The notes under the pieces: generated by a model | Seen by the model: the letters and a program-made list of their open reading frames with translations, nothing else | What the model was told of the DNA's origin: nothing | Database searches by the model: none | Part shown: piece by piece, positions 17,838 through 23,867 of the stretch | Layout of the letters: each line of letters opens with the position of its first letter | How positions within the stretch are numbered: position 1 is the stretch's first letter | Made by a program: the position numbers and the translations under genes | NCBI GenBank assembly: GCA_019425005.1 | Contig: JAHYYK010000037.1 | Location: forward strand, 1 to 24,070 | Length of the DNA: 24,070 nt | Direction of reading: 5' to 3' | Source: Collinsella sp. | GTDB lineage: Bacteria > Actinomycetota > Coriobacteriia > Coriobacteriales > Coriobacteriaceae

Positions 17838-18248
17838 TCAATCATCGAGCTGTGCCCATTCGTGCGGATCGTAGACCTTTACGTGCTTGTTGGGCTTGCC
17901 GCTCCAGTACTCCTCGTCCATAAAGGGCAGATATGCCTGAACGCCGGGGCAGATAAAGGGAATCCGCTGCTGTTGCAGCCGCTCGCGCTGGCGCTGCTCT
18001 AGGTGCGCCTCGGATATGACGGTCGGCATACCGGACAGCTCGACGAGGCTTGCCTGGATTCGCTTAAGGTCGGGGAGTCCCGCGTGCCATGACATCCGCA
18101 TGATCAAAAAGGATGCACGGCGGTATTTTGCCTGCATCACCGTGATGGCGGGGCGCAGAGTGGGATGGATTTTGTCCCGTTCGGGCCAAAGGTCAGCAGT
18201 GATCTCGAGGCCCAGGGTCTCCCATAGGTAATCAAGCTCTTCGTCCAT
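17838..18248 (-). CDS. Unrecognised small protein (136 residues)
   Basis: No family was firmly recognised. The reading frame is supported by an ATG at 18248 preceded on its own strand by GAGG and four bases (GAGGCGCC), nearly the same arrangement as the rnr start, and by an isolated position with no better frame on either strand. The sequence is soluble and mixed-charge, with a C-terminal stretch RIPFICPGVQAYLPFM followed by an acidic, aromatic tail. From memory, a similar I-P-F-I-x-P-x-x-Q-x-Y-L-P-F motif occurs in longer Gram-positive proteins annotated as MarR-like regulators, which carry a DNA-binding domain afterwards. No such domain follows here, so this may be a shortened relative. It ends in TGA and converges on the ArsC-like gene with a 72-nt gap lacking a clear terminator. 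Confidence 0.6.
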   Translation of the reverse strand: MDEELDYLWETLGLEITADLWPERDKIHPTLRPAITVMQAKYRRASFLIMRMSWHAGLPDLKRIQASLVELSGMPTVISEAHLEQRQRERLQQQRIPFICPGVQAYLPFMDEEYWSGKPNKHVKVYDPHEWAQLDD

Positions 18249-18441
18249 GGCGCCTCGATATCTACGTGATCATTGATACTTCGATTGTGTTGCCTGGTGC
18301 TATCGTTTTCGCGGTAGAATCTGCCAACGGTTGACGGCTACCGCTCGCGGCGTTTTGCCCTTCGTGTGCAGCGGTCGACTTCACAGGTCCTTCACGTGTT
18401 GGCCGTATTTGACTGAATTTCAAAAAAGTCAAAATTGGGGC
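18249..18441. other. Intergenic stretch with two inverted repeats
   Basis: GCGGTAG (18311-18317) and CTACCGC (18338-18344) are exact inverted copies; the loop contains CAACGGTTG, so a compact hairpin is possible. TTGACT (18409-18414) and AGTCAA (18427-18432) form a second exact pair ten bases before the tRNA promoter -35. No coding frame is convincing. A promoter for the minus-strand gene must lie here, but no good match was found. Confidence 0.4.
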
Positions 18442-18470
18442 TTGCGTCACGGCCGGACTTCCCGTATATT
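18442..18470 (+). promoter_or_regulatory. Promoter of the tRNA-Gln/tRNA-Glu transcript
   Basis: TTGCGT (18442-18447) and TATATT (18465-18470) are separated by exactly 17 bases. Transcription would start about 38 bases before the mature tRNA-Gln. Confidence 0.7.
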
Positions 18471-18514
18471 TCTTTCTTGCGCAAAGGCACAGCCGAGCGC
18501 AGCGATGCAGTCAT

Positions 18515-18588
18515 TGGGATGTCGTCTAATGGCAGGACAGCGGATTCTGGTTCCGTCAATGGGGGTTCGACTCCCTCCATCCCAGCCA
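18515..18588 (+). tRNA. tRNA-Gln, anticodon CTG
   Basis: A full cloverleaf is visible. The acceptor stem TGGGATG pairs with CATCCCA. The anticodon loop TTCTGGT lies between GCGGA and TCCGT and gives CTG, which reads CAG. The T-loop contains TTCGACT. The 3' CCA is encoded at 18586-18588. The U1-A72 pair is usual for bacterial glutamine tRNA. It is followed 17 bases later by tRNA-Glu in one transcript. Confidence 0.97.
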
Positions 18589-18605
18589 TTGCATTTGCTA
18601 CATAT

Positions 18606-18682
18606 GGCCCGTTCGTCTAGCGGTTTAGGACGCCGCCCTCTCAAGGCGGAGATCACCAGTTCGAATCTGGTACGGGCTACCA
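18606..18682 (+). tRNA. tRNA-Glu, anticodon CTC
   Basis: The acceptor GGCCCGT pairs with ACGGGCT, the first pair being G-U. The anticodon stem CCGCC/GGCGG encloses CTCTCAA, giving CTC, which reads GAG. The T-arm contains GTTCGAATC, and CCA is encoded at 18680-18682. Both tRNAs of this pair have C at position 34, suited to the G-ending codons that dominate here. Confidence 0.97.
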
Positions 18683-18692
18683 AAATTGAACG

Positions 18693-18722
18693 CCCGGGCC
18701 TCGTTAGAGACCCGGGTTTTGT
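18693..18722 (+). terminator. Terminator of the tRNA transcript
   Basis: CCCGGG (18693-18698) and CCCGGG (18711-18716) are self-complementary. The stem extends inward by CTC/GAG around one mismatch, and TTTTGT follows. It lies ten bases past the tRNA-Glu CCA end. Confidence 0.8.
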
Positions 18723-18779
18723 GTATTGACCGATATTTAAGGCGCGCGTTGAGTCTGCCGCCCGGACCGAGGAGTTGTC

Positions 18780-19697
18780 ATGGACCTGCCTATCAGCTTG
18801 GAAGACATCACGTATGCCGAGAACTATCTGGCGCAGGGCGACCTGGCTACGGCGACGCCGCTGCTTGAGCGTCTGGTGGAGCTCGCCGAGGAGTATATCG
18901 ACGCTGAGTGCAAGACGGAGGAGAAGCGCCAGTACTTTAGCTTCGACAGCAAGTTTGAGCGCCTGGCCTATCGCCGTGTGGAGAAGGATCCGCGCGAGCT
19001 GGTGCAGGTCGAGGTTCCCTTTGACCGCCTGTACTCCGACATGGCGTTTGCCTACATTCGCCAGCAGGATTATGTGAGTGCTCGGAATGCCCTGATGCAG
19101 GCCGTGCGTTGGGATCCCATGAACTGCAACTATCGCTTGGACTTGGCCGAGCTGTTCCGCGCGCTCGAGGACAAGCAGGAGTGGGCATCGCTCTCGTTCT
19201 CGGTGCTGGAGCGCGCGAGCGACGGTAAGTGCGCCGCACGCGCCTACACCAACTTGGGTCAGTACTTCTTGGAGCCCGAGACCGAGAACATTTCGGCTGC
19301 CGTGGGCTGCGCGCGTCTGGCGCTGCGCCTGGCGCCCAATGATGCGCATACGACGCGCCTGCTCAACAAGATCCATACCACCTATCCGGATGCCGCGGAC
19401 GAGAGTGACGACCATGTGATGGGTGAGCTAGCCCTGCAGGGCGTGCCGACCTCGCCTTCGGCCGAGATTGCCATCTGCCTGATCATGTGTGCGACCGACG
19501 CTGCGAGCGACGGCGACAAGCAGGAGGCTACGCGCCTGACGGTCCGTGCCCGCGACCTGGTGGGCGAGGAGGCGTGCGCGGCGATTATCAAGCTGGTGCG
19601 CGAGAGTGATGCCGAGCTTAACGCCGAGCGCAAGGCAAAGCGCGAGGCTGCGGGCTCAAACGCCGATGGCGCCAAGGAGGCCGGCGATGCCCAGTAA
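18780..19697 (+). CDS. Tetratricopeptide-like protein of unknown function
   Basis: The protein has 305 residues and no signal peptide or membrane segment, so it is probably cytosolic. Helical repeats with TPR spacing can be seen: AENYLAQGDLATATPLLERL (about 13-32), MAFAYIRQQDYVSARNALMQ (about 86-107) ending in the typical WDP, and RAYTNLGQYF with AARLAL-like helices further on. TPR proteins are usually scaffolds for protein contacts; the partner is not known. The last 25 residues are charged and Ala-rich. ATG 18780 follows GAGGAG. The 3' end overlaps smpB by 11 bases, and the smpB ribosome binding site lies within this gene, so the two are coupled. No specific family was recognised. Confidence 0.8.
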   Translation: MDLPISLEDITYAENYLAQGDLATATPLLERLVELAEEYIDAECKTEEKRQYFSFDSKFERLAYRRVEKDPRELVQVEVPFDRLYSDMAFAYIRQQDYVSARNALMQAVRWDPMNCNYRLDLAELFRALEDKQEWASLSFSVLERASDGKCAARAYTNLGQYFLEPETENISAAVGCARLALRLAPNDAHTTRLLNKIHTTYPDAADESDDHVMGELALQGVPTSPSAEIAICLIMCATDAASDGDKQEATRLTVRARDLVGEEACAAIIKLVRESDAELNAERKAKREAAGSNADGAKEAGDAQ

Positions 19698-20157
19698 GCG
19701 CGAGCGCAAGCTCATTTCCAAGAATCGCTCGGCACATCACGAGTACTTTATCGATGAGACGTTTGAGTGCGGTATTGAGCTGAGCGGTACCGAGGTCAAG
19801 TCGATTCGCGAGCGCGCGTGCCAGATTACCGATACCTTCGCACTGATTCGTGGCGGGGAGTGCTGGCTCGTCGGCCTGCATATCCACCCTTATAGCCATG
19901 GTGGCGTGTGGAATCGCGATCCCGACCGTCGGCGCCGTCTGCTGCTGCATCGCAAGGAGATCGACTTTCTTGACGGCAAACTTCGCAACCGTGGTTATGC
20001 GCTGGTTCCGTTGGAGCTCTACTTTAATACCGACGGTCGCGTAAAACTGCTGCTGGGCCTGGGTCGCGGCAAGAAGCTCTACGACAAGCGCGAGGACATG
20101 GCCAAGCGTGATGTCCAACGCGAGATCGACCGCGCCCTCAAGGAACGCAACCGCTGA
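19687..20157 (+). CDS. smpB: SsrA-binding protein SmpB
   Basis: SmpB carries tmRNA to stalled ribosomes and starts trans-translation. The protein has 156 residues, the usual length. Seen are the start KLISKNRSAHHEYFIDETFE, ECGIELSGTEVKSIRERACQ, the conserved HIHPYSHGGVWNRDPDR segment, the RRRLLLHRKEID stretch, and a basic C-terminal tail (KREDMAKRDVQREIDRALKE) that acts in the empty mRNA channel. The ATG is preceded by AAGGAGG and lies inside the end of the TPR-like gene. RNase R, its functional partner, is 8.5 kb upstream. The tmRNA gene itself is not found here; the following 205-nt gap is too short for it. Confidence 0.97.
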   Translation: MPSKRERKLISKNRSAHHEYFIDETFECGIELSGTEVKSIRERACQITDTFALIRGGECWLVGLHIHPYSHGGVWNRDPDRRRRLLLHRKEIDFLDGKLRNRGYALVPLELYFNTDGRVKLLLGLGRGKKLYDKREDMAKRDVQREIDRALKERNR

Positions 20158-20173
20158 CCGTCCTTCATAAGTT

Positions 20174-20240
20174 GCGGTGGAATACGGACTGGTTTGCCTG
20201 TTTGAGGGGCTATTCAGTCCCTATTTCACCGCAGCTGCGG
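20174..20240. repeat. 17-bp inverted repeat overlapping a second palindrome
   Basis: The arms 20174-20190 (GCGGTGGAATACGGACT) and 20216-20232 pair in 15 of 17 positions plus one G-U, with a 25-base loop. The 3' arm also belongs to the perfect palindrome CCGCAGCTGCGG (20229-20240), so the two folds exclude each other. It lies between smpB and the flavin reductase-like gene. No match to the FMN riboswitch was seen. Confidence 0.65.
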
Positions 20241-20278
20241 GTGTCTCATCTTTCTTACTGTTCTGACACATATGTTTC

Positions 20279-20311
20279 AAAGGCGGCGTCCGTTATGGGT
20301 GCCGCCTTTTT
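20279..20311 (+). terminator. Terminator hairpin upstream of the flavin reductase-like gene
   Basis: AAAGGCGGC (20279-20287) and GCCGCCTTT (20301-20309) form a perfect nine-base-pair stem with a 13-base loop and five Ts. It may end the TPR-smpB transcript. It lies 52 bases before the next start codon, so it could also sit in that gene's leader. Confidence 0.8.
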
Positions 20312-20362
20312 GTGGGTACATACATCCATGAGGTTCCAACCCGGGTTAGGGGAGTGATCGTT

Positions 20363-20866
20363 ATGGACAAAACAGCGTTCTTTACCATGCCGAGCGGTCT
20401 GTACGTGGTGAGCGCCGCGGCAGACGGGCTGCGCGCCGGCTGCGTCATCAACACTGCGGTGCAGGTGACGTCCATGCCGCCGCGCATTTCGGTTGCCGTG
20501 AACAAGGACAACGTCACCTCGGGCGTCATCGCTTCGGCCAAAGCGTTCGCGCTGACCGTGATCGATCAGACCGCCGATATGCTCTACATCGGTAACTTTG
20601 GGTTCCGCACCAGCAGCGATTATGACAAGTTTGCCAAATACGAGACCCGCGAGACGGCTCTGGGCATGCCCTATGTGCCCGAGCACGCGGCGGCCCTGTT
20701 TAGCTGCCATTTGATCGACACTGTGGATGTTGGCACGCATCTACTGTTTATCGGCGAGGTCGAGGATGCCGAGCGCTTGAGTGACGAGACGCCGCTCACC
20801 TACGATTACTACCATAAGGTCCTGAAGGGCAAGACGCCTCCGAAGGCGTCCTCGTATCAAGGCTAG
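20363..20866 (+). CDS. Flavin reductase-like (FMN-binding split barrel) protein
   Basis: The protein has 167 residues and the flavin reductase/flavoredoxin fold. It starts with GLYVVSAAADGLRAGCVINT, then AVQVTSMPPRISVAVNKDN and the marker GNFGFRTSSDYDKF, where flavoredoxin-type proteins bind FMN. The sequence resembles the N-terminal half of high-molecular-weight rubredoxin (Hrb) of acetogens, an electron carrier to flavodiiron NO/O2 reductases. A rubredoxin-like gene follows directly, which strengthens this reading. ATG 20363 follows AGGGGAG at eight bases; upstream in-frame starts abut the terminator T-run and were not chosen. An electron-transfer role under oxidative or nitrosative stress is inferred, not shown. 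Confidence 0.85.
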   Translation: MDKTAFFTMPSGLYVVSAAADGLRAGCVINTAVQVTSMPPRISVAVNKDNVTSGVIASAKAFALTVIDQTADMLYIGNFGFRTSSDYDKFAKYETRETALGMPYVPEHAAALFSCHLIDTVDVGTHLLFIGEVEDAERLSDETPLTYDYYHKVLKGKTPPKASSYQG

Positions 20867-20883
20867 AAATGTTTTAAAAATAC

Positions 20884-20911
20884 TTGCATTATATTATTGA
20901 GAATCTATACT
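20884..20911 (+). promoter_or_regulatory. Promoter of the rubredoxin-like gene
   Basis: TTGCAT (20884-20889) and TATACT (20906-20911) are 16 bases apart in a strikingly AT-rich island within GC-rich DNA, 45 bases before the start codon. The spacer contains ATTATTGAGAATC, which loosely recalls iron-box half sites. That resemblance is weak. Confidence 0.65.
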
Positions 20912-20955
20912 GATAAATGAAGTACATCACCAGTCGCGTTTGAGAGGAGAACATC

Positions 20956-21099
20956 ATGGCTGAGGAGAAGAAGACGTATAAGTTCGTGTGCGTCGTTTGC
21001 GGTTACGAGGTTGAGGTCGATACGCCCGAGCTGCCCGAGGATTATGTGTGCCCGGTGTGCGGCGTCGGTCCCGATCAGTTTGAGCTCGTCGAGGAGTAG
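20956..21099 (+). CDS. Rubredoxin-like small protein (47 residues)
   Basis: The protein has only 47 residues. Four cysteines stand as two knuckles: VCVVCGYEVEV (Cys12, Cys15) and YVCPVCGVGPDQFELVEE (Cys32, Cys35). The second half is almost identical in pattern to true rubredoxins (CPVCGVGKDQFE). The cysteine pairs are 16 residues apart instead of about 29, so the central part of a normal rubredoxin is missing, as in the short rubredoxin-like domains of rubrerythrin and Hrb. Binding of one iron is expected, though zinc is possible. ATG 20956 follows GAGAGGAGA. It has its own promoter but sits 89 bases after the flavin reductase-like gene, its probable electron partner. A strong terminator follows. 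Confidence 0.88.
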   Translation: MAEEKKTYKFVCVVCGYEVEVDTPELPEDYVCPVCGVGPDQFELVEE

Positions 21100-21139
21100 C
21101 TCGTCGGCACGCGGCTCACGGCAACACATAGCTCTGTCC

Positions 21140-21176
21140 AAGGGCCCCGGTCGAATTCTCGGCCGGGGCCCTTTTC
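21140..21176 (+). terminator. Terminator of the rubredoxin-like gene
   Basis: AAGGGCCCCGG (21140-21150) pairs perfectly with CCGGGGCCCTT (21163-21173), and TTTTCC follows. It lies 40 bases past the stop codon. Confidence 0.85.
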
Positions 21177-21243
21177 CTCCGCCCCTAAGGGATCACGGTT
21201 GCTGTTGGCCGATCCTGTCTGTTGTGAGTCCGGCCGACCTTTT

Positions 21244-21380
21244 GTCTTAATCTGTAACGTCTAACGGTGGAAATTGGGCCCACTTGTTACATATCGAGAC
21301 AAACCAAAACCGTCCGGCAGAAGATCTCAATCTGTAACATCTAGACATCGAAAGCGGGTCTAGATGTTACAGATCGAGAC
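21244..21380. repeat. Two 57-bp palindromic units, 80-bp period (cluster A)
   Basis: Unit 1 is 21244-21300 and unit 2 is 21324-21380; both are 57 bp, separated by 23 bp. Each has a left arm like ATCTCRATCTGTAACA, a 25-base centre containing GAAANNGGGYC, and a right arm like TGTTACAGATCGAGAC. Unit 2 pairs over 23 bases per arm with two mismatches around an 11-base loop. Unit 1 has a more degenerate arm. They fill most of the gap between the rubredoxin terminator and the 3' end of mntH, and might end the mntH transcript. The remaining bases, 21177-21243, hold nothing recognised. Confidence 0.92.
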
Positions 21381-21407
21381 GTTTGCCTGAGTAGGTGCCC
21401 CGCCCCA

Positions 21408-22664
21408 TTACATCCCTGTCAACAACACGACATCGAGAATCGTCACGATGGCACCGATCCCTACGAGCAGCGCGTTGAGTGGACGCGAATTGGCGTATTT
21501 GCCCATGACGCGGGGTGAACTGGTGAGCCGTATGAGCACAAAGACCGTAATCGGTAGCTGAAGCGACAGCAGTGCCTGACTCCAGATGAGACCTTCAAAA
21601 GGATTTGGGACGACCAGGCACGCCGTCACTGCGCCGACGAAACAGGCCGCCACCCCGATCGAGGAATGTCGGTCGTGGATATCGTATTCCTCGTCGAACA
21701 TGCCCGCAGTGATGGTCCCCGCCGCCATGCCCGCTGTCACGCTGCTCGATAGTCCCGCGAACAGCAGCGCTACCGCAAAGATGGTCGAGCTCGCCGGGCC
21801 CAGAATGGGGGAGAGCGTGGCCGCTGCGACGGCGAGGTCGTCTACGACCATGCCGTGCGCAAAGAAGGTCGTTGCGGCCAGGATGACCATGGCCGAGTTG
21901 ATTGCCCAGCCCACGCCCATCGAAAAGAGCGTGTCGAAGAGCTCGTAGCGCAGACGCTCTTCGATAACCTGCTCGCCTTGGCCTTCGAAGTGCATGGATT
22001 GGATGACCTCGGAGTGCAGAAAAAGGTTGTGTGGCATAACGACCGCACCCAGGACACTCACGATAATCGCGGCAGAGCCAGTGGGCATACTGGGCGTGAT
22101 CCAGCTTGCGGCGGCTTGCGGCCAGTCGACCTTGACTAGTGCAAGCTCGGCCAAAAACGAGAGTCCTACCACGCCTACGAAGGCGATGATCCAGCGTTCG
22201 GCTCGCTTGTAGGAGTTCGTCATGAGCATCGCCATCGATACTGCCGCCACGATGACGCAGCCCGCACGCACGGGCAGCCCAAAGAGCATTTGAAGGGCAA
22301 TCGCGCCGCCCAGGACTTCGGCCATGGCGGTGGCGATGGTCGCGAGATAGGCGCTGCCGAGCACCGCGCGTCCCACGATGCGGGGGAGAAAGCGGGTCGT
22401 GGCCTCGGCAAGGCAGGCGCCCGTGGCGATGCCCAAGTGCGCCGCGTTGTGCTGCAGCACGATGAGCATAATCGTGGACAGCGTGACGATCCACAGCAGC
22501 GCGTAGCCAAACTGCGAGCCCGCGGCCATATTGGAGGCCCAGTTGCCCGGGTCGATAAAGCCGACGGTCACGAGCAGCCCGGGGCCGATATGCCGCGCAA
22601 TGTCTAGGCCTCCGTGACCGCCGGTGCGCCGGGAACCAAAGTGTTGTTTGAGATGGTTGAGCAT
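21408..22664 (-). CDS. mntH: Nramp-family divalent metal transporter (MntH-like)
   Basis: The protein has 418 residues with about eleven membrane segments. Nramp proteins import Mn2+ or Fe2+ with protons. Both metal-binding signatures are present: GFIDPGNWASN in the first segment (Asp38, Asn41) and GAVVMPHNLFLHSEV in the sixth (Ala207, Met210, His212). The methionine is the residue linked to choice of transition metals over Mg2+ and Ca2+. The start, read on the minus strand, has AGGAG seven bases upstream. It lies 75 bases after gpmA on the same strand, so the two may be co-transcribed. The gap contains the palindrome GTGACGTCAC (22689-22698), a possible operator. The gene ends in TAA, 27 bases before palindromic cluster A. 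Whether Mn or Fe is preferred cannot be told. Confidence 0.94.
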   Translation of the reverse strand: MLNHLKQHFGSRRTGGHGGLDIARHIGPGLLVTVGFIDPGNWASNMAAGSQFGYALLWIVTLSTIMLIVLQHNAAHLGIATGACLAEATTRFLPRIVGRAVLGSAYLATIATAMAEVLGGAIALQMLFGLPVRAGCVIVAAVSMAMLMTNSYKRAERWIIAFVGVVGLSFLAELALVKVDWPQAAASWITPSMPTGSAAIIVSVLGAVVMPHNLFLHSEVIQSMHFEGQGEQVIEERLRYELFDTLFSMGVGWAINSAMVILAATTFFAHGMVVDDLAVAAATLSPILGPASSTIFAVALLFAGLSSSVTAGMAAGTITAGMFDEEYDIHDRHSSIGVAACFVGAVTACLVVPNPFEGLIWSQALLSLQLPITVFVLIRLTSSPRVMGKYANSRPLNALLVGIGAIVTILDVVLLTGM

Positions 22665-22688
22665 GGTGCGCTCCTGTGTATGGGCGGC

Positions 22689-22698
22689 GTGACGTCAC
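22689..22698. promoter_or_regulatory. Palindrome GTGACGTCAC before mntH
   Basis: A perfect ten-base palindrome lies in the 75-base gap between gpmA and mntH, 25 bases before the mntH start. It could be a regulator site. It does not match a manganese or iron box that I know, and the chance of a random occurrence is not negligible. Confidence 0.25.
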
Positions 22699-22739
22699 AT
22701 CTGGGCCGTGCGGCGCCACGCGTCGGTTTTGGGTTGGGG

Positions 22740-23513
22740 CTACTTGTGTGCTTTGCCCTGATTGGCCACGGCGTCGATCTTGGCGGCGATGGTCGCCGGG
22801 TCGCCGATGTAGCGCTTGTCGAGGACATTGAAATCGGTATCGAAGGTGTAGACGAGCGGCACGCCGGTGGGGATGTTGACCTTGAGGATCTCCTCGGGCG
22901 TGAGGTGTTCGAGCTTCATGACGAGTGAGCGCAGGGAGTTGCCGTGTGCGGCGATGAGTACGCGCTTGCCGGCGAGCATCTGGGGGCGAATCTCGTCTTC
23001 GAAATAGGGCCAGGCGCGGGCGATCGTGTCCTTGAGGCATTCGGTATAGGGCAGCTGATCAGGCGCGACATCACGGTATTGCTCCTGGGTGTGGGGATCG
23101 CGCGCGTCGTTCGGCTCGAGTGCCGGCGGGCAGATATCGAAGGAGCGGCGCCAGATGAGCACCTGCTCGTCGCCGTGCTCCGCCGCGGCATCGGCCTTGT
23201 TGAGACCCTGCAACGCTCCGTAGTGGCGCTCGTTGAGCTTCCAGGATTTGATGACGGGCAGCCACTCGCGATCCATTTGGCCGAGCACGATGTTGAGGGT
23301 GTGGATCGCGCGCTTGAGGCGCGAAGTGTAGCAGACGTCAAAGTCGAAACCGGCTTCTTTGAGGGCTCGACCGCCTGCTGCGGCTTCTTCGCGGCCCGTG
23401 TCGGTGAGCTCAACATCGGTCCAGCCGGTGAACAGGTTGAGCTTGTTCCACTCGGACTCTCCGTGACGGATAAGGACGAGTTGCATCGTCTGCTGGTCTG
23501 CTCGGTGCGCCAT
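22740..23513 (-). CDS. gpmA: 2,3-bisphosphoglycerate-dependent phosphoglycerate mutase
   Basis: GpmA interconverts 3- and 2-phosphoglycerate in glycolysis and gluconeogenesis. The protein has 257 residues (about 230-250 is usual). It has the phosphohistidine motif LIRHGESEWN (His17), FTGWTDVELTDTG, TSRLKRAIHT, LNERHYGALQGLNK, and the second catalytic histidine in LIAAHGNSLRSLV. The residues for cofactor-dependent catalysis are therefore intact. The start at 23513 is preceded on the minus strand by AAGGAGG and five bases. A second ATG ten codons in, directly before QLVLIRHG, would give a more usual N-terminus but lacks such a site. It is read away from cluster B of the palindromic repeats and toward mntH. 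Confidence 0.95.
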   Translation of the reverse strand: MAHRADQQTMQLVLIRHGESEWNKLNLFTGWTDVELTDTGREEAAAGGRALKEAGFDFDVCYTSRLKRAIHTLNIVLGQMDREWLPVIKSWKLNERHYGALQGLNKADAAAEHGDEQVLIWRRSFDICPPALEPNDARDPHTQEQYRDVAPDQLPYTECLKDTIARAWPYFEDEIRPQMLAGKRVLIAAHGNSLRSLVMKLEHLTPEEILKVNIPTGVPLVYTFDTDFNVLDKRYIGDPATIAAKIDAVANQGKAHK

Positions 23514-23530
23514 AGGGGCCTCCTTGATCT

Positions 23531-23547
23531 GGCACGGTGTGCGTGCC
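23531..23547 (-). promoter_or_regulatory. Small hairpin in the gpmA leader
   Basis: GGCACG (23531-23536) and CGTGCC (23542-23547) are exact inverted copies with a five-base loop, about 18 bases upstream of the gpmA start. In RNA this is a stable hairpin close to the ribosome binding site. Its function is unknown. Confidence 0.35.
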
Positions 23548-23565
23548 GTTTGCTTGACGCCGCAA

Positions 23566-23594
23566 AGGATACCCGTTTTAAGCTTGAAAGTTAA
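23566..23594 (-). promoter_or_regulatory. Possible gpmA promoter
   Basis: Read on the minus strand, TTAACT (23594-23589) and TATCCT (23571-23566) are 17 bases apart, each matching consensus in four of six bases. They lie in an AT-rich stretch about 53 bases upstream of the start codon. Confidence 0.35.
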
Positions 23595-23650
23595 CCAAGA
23601 CTAACAAAATTGTTGTATTTGAATAGGGTGATGAAGGGGGGCTGCGAACT

Positions 23651-23867
23651 GTCTTGATCTGTAACAACTAGGGATGGAAATTGGGCCTAGGTGTTACGGA
23701 TCGAGACAGGAAGAAATGGTCCTATGGAAAATCTCGATCTGTAACAGCTGACCGCCAAAGCCGGCCCTTCGTGTTACAGATTGAGACATTCGGAACCGTC
23801 TCTCAAAAACATCTCAATCTGTAACAGTTAGTCGTCGTAATTGGGCCTTCCTGTTACAGATTGAGAT
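23651..23867. repeat. Three 57-bp palindromic units, 80-bp period (cluster B)
   Basis: The units are 23651-23707, 23731-23787 and 23811-23867, each 57 bp with 23-bp gaps, so starts are exactly 80 bp apart, as in cluster A. The arms read ATCTCRATCTGTAACA and TGTTACAGATYGAGAC with few changes. The 25-base centres vary but keep a directional motif near AANNGGGCC in all three, as in cluster A, so all five units have one orientation. In unit 3 the pairing extends to 22 bases per arm with three mismatches, through ACTAGG/CCTAGG. No reading frame is credible. The two clusters bracket gpmA-mntH. Confidence 0.93.

Noticed and set aside
18447..19415. 322-residue minus-strand open frame
   Set aside because: It runs through both tRNA genes and the TPR-like gene, which has a proper start and codon pattern. 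It is a shadow.
20158..20362. ssrA (tmRNA) gene after smpB
   Set aside because: The gap of 205 nt is too short, and neither a tRNA-Ala-like end with CCA nor a tag reading frame was seen.
20158..20362. FMN riboswitch before the flavin reductase-like gene
   Set aside because: The conserved AGGATCTTCGGGGCAGGGT-type core is absent. Only generic hairpins are present.
21595..23040. 481-residue minus-strand frame overlapping gpmA and mntH in another frame
   Set aside because: The translation is Arg/His-rich low-complexity sequence, typical of a shifted reading of GC-rich coding DNA, and two clear genes already occupy the region.
23651..23867. CRISPR array
   Set aside because: The repeating parts are inverted arms around partly conserved 25-base centres that keep a common GRAAnnGGGCC core. 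There are only two to three units per cluster and no cas genes in the window. True spacers would be unrelated to each other.
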